A stretch of 64,000 bases of DNA from Oreohelix idahoensis (taxonomy: Eukaryota; Mollusca; Gastropoda; Stylommatophora; Oreohelicidae), in assembly GCA_024509875.1 (NCBI GenBank), contig JAMPIV010019106.1, positions 50,705 through 114,704 on the forward strand, in the 5' to 3' direction. The first letter of the stretch is position 1, and every line of letters begins with the position of its first letter. The notes beneath the pieces are model-generated. The model searched no databases and was not told where the DNA came from. It saw nothing but the letters and a program-made list of their open reading frames with translations. A program made the position numbers and the translations under genes. This document shows, piece after piece, positions 1 to 11,014 of the stretch.

Positions 1-165
1 GTCACGTGAAAAGTGTTATAGCTTTTGAATTATGGGTACGTGAAGAAGTGTTATTGCTGGTGAGTTATGGTGACGTGAATAAGTGTTATAGTTGTTGAAT
101 TATGGGCACGTGGAGACGTATTATAGCTGTTGCGTTATGGTCGCGTGAAAAAAGTGTTTGCTCTG
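1..165. repeat. Minisatellite, ~34-35 bp unit
   Basis: Four to five diverged copies of a unit that starts with cgtgaa(a/g/t)aagtgttat and ends with ttatgg. Copy starts lie near 5, 40, 74, 109 and 143. The array runs off the left edge, so its full length is unknown. No coding content is seen. Confidence 0.75.
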
Positions 166-524
166 GCCTTCTAGACATATTGGGACAACCAAATATACGT
201 CACAGGTGTCAGTTTGTGGGTTAAGTGTTCGGTAAACGTAACCCGTGCAGATTTTTTCTGTGTTTGTTGACAAAGACTTTGACCTTAATTCAGGTGGCTA
301 ATCAGTGGCCATTACGAGTTTGATAACTGGCACCGTTTGGCAGCCGATGGTCATCTTTTCATTGTTCTTGTTGGTATCTAACGGTCTGAAAAAGAGAAGA
401 AAAAAAAAACAGAGAGGTGAAGGTCAACTTCTAAAGGAAAAAAAATGTCTCGGTCTTTATTATTCTCTTCCCTATTAACTTTTGAGTTTATAACTACCGG
501 TATGTTTATTCCAATTAATTTTTT

Positions 525-632
525 GATGTTTACAATCCACCTCGTAATGTTTTCAATCCAACTCGTAAAATATTCAATCCACATCTCATTGTTTTCAACC
601 TACTTTATACGTTTCCAATCCACCTATTAATG
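525..632. repeat. Degenerate tandem repeat, ~21-23 bp unit
   Basis: About five diverged copies of a unit resembling ttttcaatccacctcgtaatg follow each other. The short open frame across it is an effect of the repeat. The surrounding 640-1640 stretch shows no gene I can recognise. Confidence 0.6.
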
Positions 633-1644
633 TCTCCTTAATAATAACCTTACATAACGGTAAAACAGGAAAATAACTGGACCATTGTTTTCACTTATTA
701 TTGACACGAAGGTGGGTATTAGCTTTTTTTTTTAAAAATCGTTTCTATTTACATCATGTTCTCTTAAAACCGAGTGGACAACTGCGTCGTGTAAAGCTAG
801 TTATGGCGATTATGTGGTGAACGTATGGTGAATGTGCTATTCTAATTGTGTGGGTTTTTTTATTTTATTTCGCTCGTAATAGTATCCCGTTCAGTCACTA
901 ATGACTGTAGGAACGTGCTCCCGAAACGATGTCTCGGTGGGCACGAGGTTGTGCGCTTGCATAAAGAGGCCAAGCTGTTGCCCATGTAGCATGCCTCTGC
1001 TGGTGAGTCCCGAGGAACGGTGCAGCCGAGTCAGTCTGGCACCAGAAGATAAATATATCCAATGAATTTATTCTAAATCCTCCTGTCCTGTGCTGTCTGC
1101 TCAAGGTCCTTCTATGTCCTCTGTATTTCATTCATTTCTCTCTCCAGTTTTCTTCTCCATGTATTTTTTTAGTTTCCTTCTACCTCTTTCACCCCAGAGG
1201 ATTTCAGAACAAGGACCGCCTTGTAACGCTATAAGTATGTTTTCTCTATGTATGTCCTATCTATCACTAGTATGTGCAGGTTCGAACGGATATGACAGGG
1301 GACGAATCACCTTTTTGTACATTAATGTTAATCCAGTAATAGCAGGATCTAACAACCGCTGGTGTCAATTAGGATTTGACGCTCCATCATCATCACCAAC
1401 CTTCAGTTCTCTATGAAGCATACGTCTTCAACTAATTCATGCCAAATCCTCTTATCGTGTGCCACCCTCTCAGTGTCTTGTCATGTTTTCTTTGTACCTC
1501 TTATTTTGATGCTTCAAAGAACATTCAAAGAAAACTGAGGTTCTACAACTCGCCAGACATTCATTTCACTTTTCGCTCATTGTGGAACATGGAACTACCA
1601 CTACAGCTGGTCCTAAGCCTGCTTCAAGCAGTTGTATGAGGTTG

Positions 1645-1742
1645 CAGCACTAGTTTCTTTAGCAATCTGTTTTACACGATGAGGTTGCCAGCCTTATGCA
1701 TAACCTCATACCAGTCGCCTTGTACGACATGCCTGAGGGAGC
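1645..1742. repeat. Interspersed repeat fragment, matched in reverse at 42,480-42,570
   Basis: The blocks gaggttgccag, cataacctcataccagtcg and atgcctgagg recur in the same order on the opposite strand at about 42,480-42,570. This is therefore a dispersed repeat family. Class unknown, and no coding capacity seen. Confidence 0.6.
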
Positions 1743-1778
1743 AGTAATCATATTCCTTTGTTGTCTCATCAGAGGGAC

Positions 1779-1822
1779 ACAGGACCTACACAGGACCTAC
1801 ACACACAGGACCTACACAGGAC
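1779..1822. repeat. Short tandem repeat ACAGGACCTAC
   Basis: Three copies of the 11-mer acaggacctac plus a partial copy, with a 4-base spacer before the third. The following 1823-2850 is AT-rich and I see no gene in it. Confidence 0.8.
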
Positions 1823-2853
1823 TCTTGCCAGACAGAACTGTTGTAAAACGTCGCACGGATTTCAGCTTTAGGAAATAAAAAAATTGCAATTATAAATGCT
1901 CCACGTGACAGTCAAAGACTGCTTACGTAAATCTCCGCGTGACGTTTCCGTAATGCTATAACATGTCGACAAAACCCTGCTGTGTGTGGCGACCTCCACC
2001 TCTCTTGTCACAGACGTGGAGATAAAAAATGTAGGTTGTGTGACTAGATAAAACTTGCTTGCCACAAAATGTAATCTAAGGGGTGATTTAAAAGTCACTG
2101 TCTGTTTTTAAATTATTATTTCTTCACTTCTATGCAACTAATTTATATGACACAAAAACGTCAAAATAACGACAATTAACTGTCATTTTATAATGCTATA
2201 TCACATTAATATTACAACAACGTGAGTTTCGGTTTGTTCAACACGTGATTTCACAGCGGGCAACACTGTTGTTTTTTTTTAATTATTTTGTTTCTGTCTA
2301 ATTGTATCGACAGTTTATTATCTGTTTTTTTGTTTGATTTTATTTCTGGTCAAATAAAATTATAATAATTATTATTATTTCTGGGAATACAACACGATAA
2401 ATAGATAAAACTTACTTGTCAGTTATTTCTCATTGTCCTCACATTTGTTTCACGTATGTCCAGTGTGTACAAGTGAGGATAACAATGTAAAAATATCAAG
2501 TGATTCAGAATAGAAGAACCTTACTTTGCAGAGTGTCTAGAAAAAAATAATACATAGTATTTCCTATTAAAGTGTAGGAAGTATGAACAACAGAGAAAAC
2601 CAATATTAGATTATTTACAGCCATGCAATTCATCCATAACTGTAGAACAGGTGTTGAGAATAGATAGACCTAGAGAACTGCACAATATAGTAAAACAGTT
2701 TATAACAAGAACTAAAATTAATGTATAAGGATCAATGATGGTGTGAGGAAAAGGGGTAGTCTGATGGGGTGCTTGTATGGATGATGGCAGATAATTGGTG
2801 GATTTGATGTTAATCTCGGACACCCTCTGGCTTTCTCACCCCTTTTCATCTTG

Positions 2854-3544
2854 TTAACTCTTTCCGTACGTAATTATTTTCAGCTCTAGACGGAATTATT
2901 TTTAAGCCCCAAAAATTTACACATACATAATTTACGTTTAGTGACAATGTGTGTCTAATCATTAATTAAGTATAACATATTATATATCAAATTAAAGTAC
3001 ATTGGATGAACAATATAAATCCATATGCCTTTCTAGCTAATTTTATGTTATGTTTATGTTATAACAGATAACATGTACACGGAAAAAAAGATAACTTGAA
3101 ATTTTGAACACAAATTTTAGACTTACGTAAGGCTTGTAACATAAATTGTTATCACAATACAGTTTCACTGCTCTCTTTGTGCAGGTAATCCATTTAGAAA
3201 CACAGAAAAAGTAAGAAAGTTATGGTTGATCACACAGTTTGTTCACTATTCACATATTAGTAACATATCCTGTGTGTTTTCGGCCATTATGGCGATACGA
3301 CAAAACACGATTAAAGATGAAGATAAATGTGAAAAAAATCCCTTCAAACGCAAATAAAAGACGTTGAAGCTTGTTGAAATTTGCCCAGTTTTGTGTTTAC
3401 TTCTGTTCGAGATAAATTCCGGGCAGTATAAAATATCAGAATAGAAAGAAACAACGAAATAAATCAGCGTCTTTTAAAAGATCTTGCGGTCACAGCGGTC
3501 GGCCATTGCGTCTTTTAATAGATCTTGCGTACGGAATCAGTTAA
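2854..3544. mobile_element. piggyBac-like MITE with TTAA target duplication
   Basis: The element is bounded by TTAA at 2854-2857 and at 3541-3544. Immediately inside are terminal inverted repeats, CTCTTTCCGTACG on the left and the reverse of CTGATTCCGTACG on the right, agreeing at 11 of 13 positions. A TTAA target site and a CCyTTTnC-like terminus are the known signature of piggyBac-superfamily transposons. The roughly 680-bp interior is AT-rich with no transposase frame, so it would be non-autonomous. A 22-base motif is directly duplicated near the right end (about 3467-3489 and 3508-3530). Confidence 0.7.
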
Positions 3545-3788
3545 CAACAGGCGGTTATGAGAGACTTCATTTTAGTTTTTTATTTGTTTGTTTGTTTGCT
3601 TGTTTTTATTCGTTTGTATTTTTATTTGTATTGTTTGTTTGTTTCTTGGAAAGGGGAGGTCACATGCAAAAACATTCCCACAAATGTGGTTTTAATTTAC
3701 TCTATTTGGACTGAGTGGAGGGGAGAAGAAGGTACTATATTTAGATATTGGAAATCTGGCTTTATTTTGTTGAATTAGTACATCATGT

Positions 3789-3990
3789 CCTAATTATAAC
3801 CCATCAAGGGTTGAACGGGATACTTTAAAAAAAAAGGGATTTTTCAATCACCCTGAATACACTTTATAGGCTGTCTCTAGCTAATAAAATCAATTTGGTT
3901 TTTTTTTTTTTTTTGACTATACACGTGAAAACTGGTGCTTGTCATGTGCACAGGATACTCAGTTCAACCCCATATGGGTTATAATCAGAG
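3789..3990. repeat. Palindromic MITE-like repeat with A/T tracts
   Basis: The left arm (3789-3823, with ATAACCCAT and GGGTTGAAC) is mirrored by the right arm (3953-3990, with gttcaacccc and atgggttataat). An A-run after the left arm and a T-run at 3898-3914 extend the symmetry. A related block (cctaatt, ggttgaacgggata) occurs in reverse near 49,900-49,940, so this is a repeat family. No open frame. Confidence 0.55.
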
Positions 3991-3994
3991 TATA

Positions 3995-4960
3995 TAGTAA
4001 CCATCATTCTATATAGCATAATATATTGGTTGTTTGTCTTTTGTGTTTGTTCTTCTAGGCTACATTGTATCTGCCGTTTGTTGTGGCATTGTAAGGCTGG
4101 AAACATGAAAGACATTCCAGTTTGATTTAACTTCTGTCAAGCGGAATACACAAGTCTGCCAAAACTGGTTGATCAAATTTCTTGAAAATATGTTTAAACA
4201 GTTATGGCATGCAACGATATTGTTAGATTATTTCTTCTGTGTCCAGTTTCAGCACCAATAGACTTTATATCATTACTGATTTGAGGAACAGGCAGGCCTT
4301 TTAAATGTTTGTGGAAATAATAAACATAATTGGGTATGTTGCAGGCACTCTCGGGAATAACGAAGTCGAAGAAAACTAGACAACAGCAAAGTAATATATG
4401 TGATAGGCTTACCGGGAAATTCGAATCCAGTACTATCCTAAAGGCGACATCGCTTCGCTCAGGAGTGAATCATGACTAACCATACTGCCAACTCAGCACC
4501 ACAAACAAGGTGCTTCGTGGACAGTGGACACTGTCTCGACCACTCCATGTAACTATGGAATATAGGACCGGGAAACGACCCAGACTAATTATAGACGCAA
4601 TGACTTTTATAACTTTCCTATTCACCATTATAGGCCAGATAACACAAGACAATGACCATAATACCGTTACTAGTGAATGATAGAGGAATAAAAACAGTAC
4701 GAGCGGTGTGCCTGCTACCAGTTCACTGTGTTTGTGAGGTCTGTCAGTAAAGGGAAAGGTATTCCTATAGCAGATATTATGGGGCTGGTAACCTTATCAC
4801 GTGAAACAGATCGGCTGCTGAAACCACCAACAAGATTATGTCAATGTTTTGTGCAGGCTTCCTATAAGGTAGCTAGTTGCTGTGGTGATCCCATGCTCTA
4901 TGGGAGTGAACAAAATGTTGATGATGGTTGCAGATACTACCACCTGACAAATGAAAGTGC
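3995..4960. other. No recognisable gene
   Basis: I see no protein family, RNA gene or clear repeat here. A 92-codon open frame at 4728-5006 overlaps the neighbouring SINE and has no recognisable content. Confidence 0.5.
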
Positions 4961-4964
4961 TCAG

Positions 4965-5163
4965 AGACTACACTATACTAAGGGTCGGCTGTTTGAGGTG
5001 GTGTAACCAGTTCCGTTCCTCGCTGCCAATGCCTTTCTTCTCAGAAGAGCAGAGGCAGGTACCTATTTACAGCTGGTTGACTGGAGCTTGATGCTACCAG
5101 ATTTCGAACCTAGTAACATTGCCTTGAGACGCAAGCCCCTAACCCCGGTGCCACTCGGTCTCT
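4965..5163 (-). mobile_element. tRNA-derived SINE
   Basis: On the minus strand the block opens with an A-box-like segment (accgagtggcacc), followed by a B-box-like ggttcgaaatc and then the body motif ccagtcaaccagctgtaaatag. The order tRNA-like head, then 'acccagctgtaaatggg' body, recurs at about 13.2, 14.1, 34.0 and 41.9 kb, which defines a SINE family. It is transcribed by RNA polymerase III from the internal promoter in such elements and moved in trans by LINE machinery. This copy is diverged. Confidence 0.65.
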
Positions 5164-5534
5164 AGGTAGAGATTAACAATAATAATAATAATATAAAACT
5201 TACAACACTACTGCCCCCTCATGTGTGTCGTAAGAGCCATCTACTGTGAAGCTGTTCTGTGAACTGGCAACGTCATCATATTACATACATTGCTACAGAA
5301 ACCACTAATGAGAGAATGCGAGAAATGTTTTGGGGGAATCATCATAAAAAGTGCCAAATGCAATGGTGGTCCTAAGCTCTTCAAGGATTGGGAAAGAAGA
5401 AAGATAATGTTGACGATTATTATTTGACTATTACGGCGATGGCACACGATGCTGGTGGTAGACACAGAGCCCTCTGGCGCTGCAAGAAAATGTTTAACAA
5501 TTATGGTTAGTAAATGTTTTCGATCCCCAGATGA

Positions 5535-5745
5535 GGTGGGATTTTTTTAGGCCGCAAACGGCTCCTGTGTCGACCCAGCCCCAATTGGGTACCAGAGCAA
5601 CTCTGGGAAGGTTAAGGCGGCCGGCGTGATGCTGACCACATCACCCCTAGTGTGCCGATGGTCAAGAAAATATGGGCCTACCACCATATTCCCAATATGC
5701 CTCAATGGGCGTGTAACGGGATCCTTTTTTTTTTTTTTTAGTAAA
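5535..5745 (+). mobile_element. SINE-like repeat with T-rich tail
   Basis: The stretch reads cagccccaattgggtacc and ends with gtgtaacgggatcc followed by a T-run. Its body and terminal 'gtnacggga' block resemble the end of the SINE at 34.0 kb (gtgttacgggacta). No clear A/B boxes are seen, so it is probably a 5'-truncated copy or a sister family. Confidence 0.4.
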
Positions 5746-5916
5746 TATTGGTTTGAAAGCGGTTGTTAGTAACTTACACACAAATGTTAATATAAAGACC
5801 GTTCAATAGACGGAAGAAAAAAGTTCCGCAAGACGCAGATCACAAGATTAAAACGTCAAAGGTAGCTATGTTCTTAAAAGCCTTGAACACACTACAGATA
5901 AGTCAAAAGTTGGCGG

Positions 5917-5965
5917 AAGGGGGGGGGGGGAGGGGGAGAAGGAGAGAGGGGGGGGGGGAGGGGGC
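5917..5965. repeat. G-rich low-complexity tract
   Basis: Long G-runs are broken by single A residues. This could form quadruplex-like structure, but homopolymers of this sort are also prone to sequencing error. Confidence 0.7.
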
Positions 5966-6372
5966 TTCTTTCGCTGCAAAACGGGAATGAAATGTTAATA
6001 CCCCGCGGGTAACGCCCTGTCGCCCAATTTAATTAAAATGGTTTTAATTAAAATGGTACACAGTTAACACAGAATCGTTCAGAAGAAACGTCAAATAGAA
6101 GTGGTGGAAACTGGGTGTAACCAGTATTTTAGTACCCAGCAGTATGTGTACACAGACCCTACGGGGGAGGGGGGAGGGAGCAGGGGCATTTGGTCCGGGC
6201 TTCACTTCACAGGGGGTTGTCAGCCAAGACATCATAGTTCTCCATGCCTTTCTTAACATTACAACATTTTTTACACCTCTTCCCAAACAATGAGGGGGTC
6301 TCACAATGTGAAATGGCCCAGGCCTCATCTGAGCTCTCGAGGGGCCTGTGTATAACTATTATCTTTAAGGGT

Positions 6373-6590
6373 ACTTACTTACTTTGTCGTTCCTCTTCTA
6401 CCCAGGTGTGTAGAGATTTGCCAGAGAAAACGCCATACTATTCTATCGGCTGCCTTTCTCCTGACCTGGTTTCAATCTAGTCCTCGGTCCTTCAGGGATT
6501 GTCTAATATTGTCCTCCCAGCGGACCCTGGGTCGTCCTAGAGGTCTGGATCCATGGGTCTTGGTTTCCCATATTTGTCGTTGTTGCGCAC
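6373..6590 (-). pseudogene. LINE 3' end: C-terminal tail of an RTE-like reverse transcriptase ORF
   Basis: The minus strand translates to a basic tail with GRPRVRWEDNIRQSLKDRG, one internal TGA, and a terminal TAA at about 6373. It is followed by the short repeat AAGTAAGTAAGT. The G-R-P-R-x-R-W-x-D-x-I pattern is the conserved C-terminus of RTE-like endonuclease-reverse transcriptase proteins (compare 12.06 kb and 54.04 kb here). A short tandem tail after the stop is typical of the group. Only the last ~70 codons remain, as expected for a 5'-truncated insertion. Confidence 0.6.
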
Positions 6591-7840
6591 ATATTCTTTT
6601 GTATGGAATTATGCGACGCACGGATTACTGTAAGTAGGAATGTACAAAATTGATATGAAAAGAATTGCTCTCTCGGTCAAAGTTAGACTACCCATGATTA
6701 ATTTATACTTTTGTTGTATGGGTGATCTCTCTTGAATATCGATCTGGCGTATGGATGCTAGATCTATGTCATTTCTCATTTGTTATGGCCAGAAAACAAA
6801 TTGGTCTGGCCTAGAATGTTTATGGCCCGGACATATATGTATTCCGTGTCTATTTAAGAAGATTCGGTCTTATATCGTATATTTTTGTATTGTTATGTCG
6901 GCCTATTTCTCGGTCTGACGCTAAGGGGTGAATAGGCTTTTCTACGCATGCGTCGAGGGGAGTCGACGAAACCTGCATGATGTCATGGCGGTGTGTTTTC
7001 TGGGCTGGTCCTTTTAGGGATGTTGAAAAGTGATCTCTGTGAATGATTTTTAGGAAGGAGATAGTGTCTCTGCAAGATCATATGGTCAGAGATTCTCCTA
7101 ATGTCCTATATTGTGTTTATTCCTAAATCAAGGTAATACCAGACCCTTTGTTTGATGAACTCTGTTTTGCTAGGCCTAGATGGCAAGCTTATCTTCGTAC
7201 AGCTAGGATTGTTTGAATGCTGATGAAGATGACAGGTTATCCGACAGCTCTAAGGTATTCTTATGAAGCAACCTTATAGATTTCAGAACTGGATGGAAAC
7301 CCATTGAGAACATTTATGTTCAGATTTTGAATTAATTTCGGCTCATCATTTATCCTCCTGGGTGAGCGAAACTCAAGGAGGTAGCCCTTTTAGAATTCCC
7401 GTTACCACAACGGATCATTGTCAAGAGAACAGAAAACAACTCTTATTATCGGACGATGATGCAGAGATCTTCCTATTATGAAAAACCCATTACTGTGGTT
7501 GAACATGGTTGCTATGAACTTTCGATGAATGTACAACTTAAGAAAACTTAGCCAAGAAAAGGTTCGATCAGTGAACCATTATTGATGTTTACATATTCAT
7601 TTTCACTGACGCGTTCAGTCAGCTGAAGTATGAGGCGATAGCCCACCAGTACAGTGAATGCTTGACTTATATCGCCCATTGTATTTATATGCTACATGAA
7701 ATATGTCTGATGTTGCCACCTACTATTCAAGTACCTAATGATTTGCTGTGTCAACATGTACCTATGATTGTATCCGTGCTGTCGGAATGTGTGTCACCTT
7801 ATTAAACATATGAAATGGTCAACAGCAGTTCAAACATCAT
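6590..7840 (+). mobile_element. LTR-like block (solo LTR or remnant) of the Gypsy-1 family
   Basis: This non-coding block aligns in reverse with about 14,340-15,560. Shared islands in the same order include gacgcac, tttatggcc(t/c), a TATATTGTATATTTT-like segment, gctggtccttt, aggagatrgtgtctctrc, gctaggccta, gaagatgacag, caagagaacag, ctattatcggac and cactgacgcgtt(c/t)agtcag. It ends near a ttattaaaca poly(A)-like signal. No coding region is attached on this strand, so a solo LTR is the simplest reading. The ends are not sharply defined. Confidence 0.5.
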
Positions 7841-7844
7841 TGAC

Positions 7845-8795
7845 TTGCAGACGAGTGTATGAATGTACCATTACTAGTTGTCAACTTCACCGAACACTCC
7901 ATCATTCGCGTAACTGACACTTTACACCTTCACTCTATGTCAACATGACCTGTAGATTCAACGCTGCGTAAGGTTGGGAAGTTGACCAGTAACGTCCAGT
8001 GATAAGCATCAAACAGTAGTAACGAGACGTCTTCAGTGGTGACTTTCACACATGAGTGAATGAGTGCCTTGTACTTGTCAACATACGAGTCTTCAGTTCA
8101 TGTGAAAGTTTATCAGTCGTGGTAGCCGATCTTCTTCCATTCTGCACACATGGCCAAAACATCGAAATTGGGACTGTTGTTCCACTTGGGTCTGCAGAGG
8201 CTGGATTTTGAGGTCTGGTTGTGGACCATGTCTCTTCTTGTTACTTCAGTCACCTTCTTCAGATACCTAATTTATAAGGTTTAAAGCTGGCTTTTGTAGG
8301 TTGGAGTCATTGACTATGACTCGCATCCATATGTCAAGACTAATACATAGGTGGAGCGGCTTACATTCATCTTCGTCTTCCTGCCAATTTCTCTTTTGCT
8401 GAGAAATCGTCGATTTATGGCCTGAAAAAGTCAACTTCAAGGGTACACGAGATGAAAAAGTTTGAAAGCACTATCCCAGTTATGGTTTCAGATGTTACTG
8501 TAGCCGGCAGTGGAGTTAAGATAAGCTCTCAACTTCATTTAGGAGAAGGAAAACTGTGATTTCAATTGTCTTGTAGGTAAGCTGGAAATAGCCAAAAGCT
8601 AAGGAAAGCAAAGCCGAATAAAAATGCTTGCTGAAATAGGATGTGCCGGCAGAAAGACGCAGCTGTCGAGCACATAAACCACATCACAGCGTATTCTTTA
8701 CCGCTTGACATGCTGGACGAACGAAGATGAAGGACATTATTTAATTACGTAAACGATACGTCCATCTTATTCTATCGGAATTTAACAGATGTGTA
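7845..8795. other. No recognisable gene
   Basis: Unassigned sequence between the LTR-like block and the RTE-1 5' region. No long open frame and no family match by eye. Confidence 0.5.
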
Positions 8796-8803
8796 ATGCT
8801 GAA

Positions 8804-9026
8804 GGCCAAGATGGCGGCGTGGTAGGCCGCACTTTTGTGTTGTGCATTTCATGTCGTCGTTTTGGAGGCTGCATCTGTGGTAACAGCCCTTATTAAGGCT
8901 GTATGAGTTTGTAGTGTGTTTGGCTTTTTCTGGATTATGTTGCTAAGTATTTTAAAGATGAAAACATCAAGTTTGCCTATCATGTGAATTCGCTGTTTGT
9001 GTTGATACAAGCAGCCAAGATGGCGG
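8804..9026 (+). promoter_or_regulatory. YY1-like motifs in the RTE-1 leader
   Basis: GGCCAAGATGGCGGC at 8804-8818 and CAGCCAAGATGGCGG at 9012-9026 both match the AAnATGGCGGC core bound by YY1-type zinc-finger proteins. A similar site sits at the start of mammalian L1 elements and helps place the transcription start. Function here is inferred from sequence and position only. Confidence 0.4.
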
Positions 9027-9179
9027 TTTTGTGATGTGTCGATCGGACAGTGTTTCAAAACATTACAGATTTATTGAGGGCTATTGTTACTGCTCCAGGT
9101 ACATTTTTGTATGTACCTGCAAGGATACTTGGAGAGGAGATGGGCACCGCCAAGCAAACCTCTTGCCCACTGAAATGCT

Positions 9180-11012
9180 ATGATGGAAAGTCAACTCAGT
9201 AATAATTTGCCGGATCGGCCGATGCCCGGATTAACAACGACCGCTCTCTCATTGCCCCTTGAGAGTGATAAGTCAGCGAATGGGGTACAAACACCTGTTT
9301 TGAAACTTCCAAGAGAAAGCTTTGTTGTTGGAACTTGGAATGTACGCACGCTATATGCGTGTGGAAAAATCAAAGAACTAACGCATGAACTTGTTAGATA
9401 CTCGTGGGACATCCTGGGCCTAGCAGAAGTCAGATGGACAGGATTAGGTGAATCAATAACGGATGATGGTCACAAAATTTGGTTTAGTGGAGATGAGTCT
9501 AAACATCAGCATGGAGTAGGTTTTATCGTACATAAAGATAGATTGAACTCTGTCATCAGCTGCACCCCAATAAATAGCAGGCTTATCACCATTCGTATTG
9601 CAGCACATCCAAAGAACATCTCCATCATACAAGTATATGCCCCCACTACTGACTATGAGGATTAGGCAATTGATACATTTTATGACAATCTGGATGAAGC
9701 AATTAAGAAAATTCCAAAGAAAGATCTTCTCATCGTGTTAGGTGATTGGAATGCTAAAATAGGGCCAGATGCATACGGTCACTGGGCTGGTACAGTGGGG
9801 AAATTTGGGACAGGAGAAACCAACGATCGAGGACTAAAGCTACTAGAATTTGCCAGCAACTATAAACTAACCCTTGCAAATACACTATTTCCTCATAAGT
9901 TATCAAGAAGAACAACGTGGCATGCCCCAAAAACTGAGATACATGGCCAAATTGATTTTATTCTTGTATCCAAAAGATTCAAGTCCAGTATTAATAAAGC
10001 CAAGACTAGGACTTTTCCTGGCGCCGACATTGGTAGTGGTCACGACATGGTATTGATGACGCTCAAGCTTAAACTTAAAAAGAACTATAATCAAAACAGA
10101 TGTTCTCAGTTAAGATTCAATTTAGACAAACTGAAAGATCCAGAAATCGCGGGAATCTTTGAGGCAACTGTTGGAGGAAAATTCGCAGCTCTCAACTTTT
10201 TGGAGGATGATATCAACTCAATCACAGAGAACATGAAAGACATGCTCATTGAATCGGCAACAGAAATACTTGGTAAAAGAAAGAAAATAAACAAACCATG
10301 GGTTACAGATGACATTCTAAAGTTATGTGATACACGGCGGGAAATGAAAAAGGTTAAGAAAGAGGTTCCTGAAGCAGCATGGCAATACAGTATGGTGAAC
10401 AAAAATATTAGGAAGAAAATGAAACAGGCCAAAGAAAAATGGGTAGCTGATCAATGTGAATCCATTAATACGGGGCTAATAAAAGGTAACTGCAAGGCAG
10501 CTTTTGACACATTAAGAAAACTATCAAAACCACAACAGCACAGGGTAACTGTCATAGAAGATAGCAATGGGGCTCTGCTCAATGAAAAAACAGCTGTAAT
10601 GAGAAGGTGGACAGAATATTGTAAAGAATTATATAACTGTAAACTTGACACTGACTTAGGCATATTAAACAACATTAAGTGCGAAAACAGGGAACTCGGA
10701 AATGCAGCAATATTACGGGAAGAAGTGGAAGAGGCTATATGTTCGATGAAAGAAGGGAAGACACCGGGTGTGGATAATATCCCAGCAGAGCTCTTGAAAT
10801 ATGGAGGACCAGATATAGTAAAAATCATGACAACAATTTGCCAGAAGATATGGAGTACAAAACAATGGCCAAAAGAATGGACGCAGTCATTAGTAATACC
10901 GCTTCCAAAGAAAGGAAATCTAAAAATGTGCAAGAACTACAGAACCATTAGCCTTATTAGTCATCCAAGTAAGGTAATGTTAAGGATACTTTTGAACAGA
11001 ATAAAACAGAAA
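9180..11012 (+). pseudogene. RTE-1 ORF, 5' part: endonuclease and start of reverse transcriptase
   Basis: ATG at 9180 opens a frame with the exonuclease-endonuclease-phosphatase fold motifs GTWNVRTL (residues 51-58), LAEVRW with Glu 83, then GDWNAKIG, GQIDFILV and a final GSGHDMV. An in-frame TAG at 9663-9665 splits the domain, and the same frame resumes at once. The last motif is normally S-D-H; here it reads S-G-H, so a catalytic Asp is missing. The frame continues through a linker into the RT fingers (KTPGVDNIPAELLK, PLPKKGN, NYRTISLI) and is lost by a frameshift near 11,012. The intact protein would nick target DNA and copy element RNA. It is clearly inactive here. Confidence 0.85.
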
Positions 11013-11014
11013 TC

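Noticed and set aside
4728..5006. 92-codon plus-strand frame
   Set aside because: It overlaps a SINE, has no recognisable domain and shows no splice or start context.
5917..5965. Regulatory G-quadruplex
   Set aside because: G-runs could fold, but no gene is nearby and the homopolymer lengths may be sequencing artefacts.
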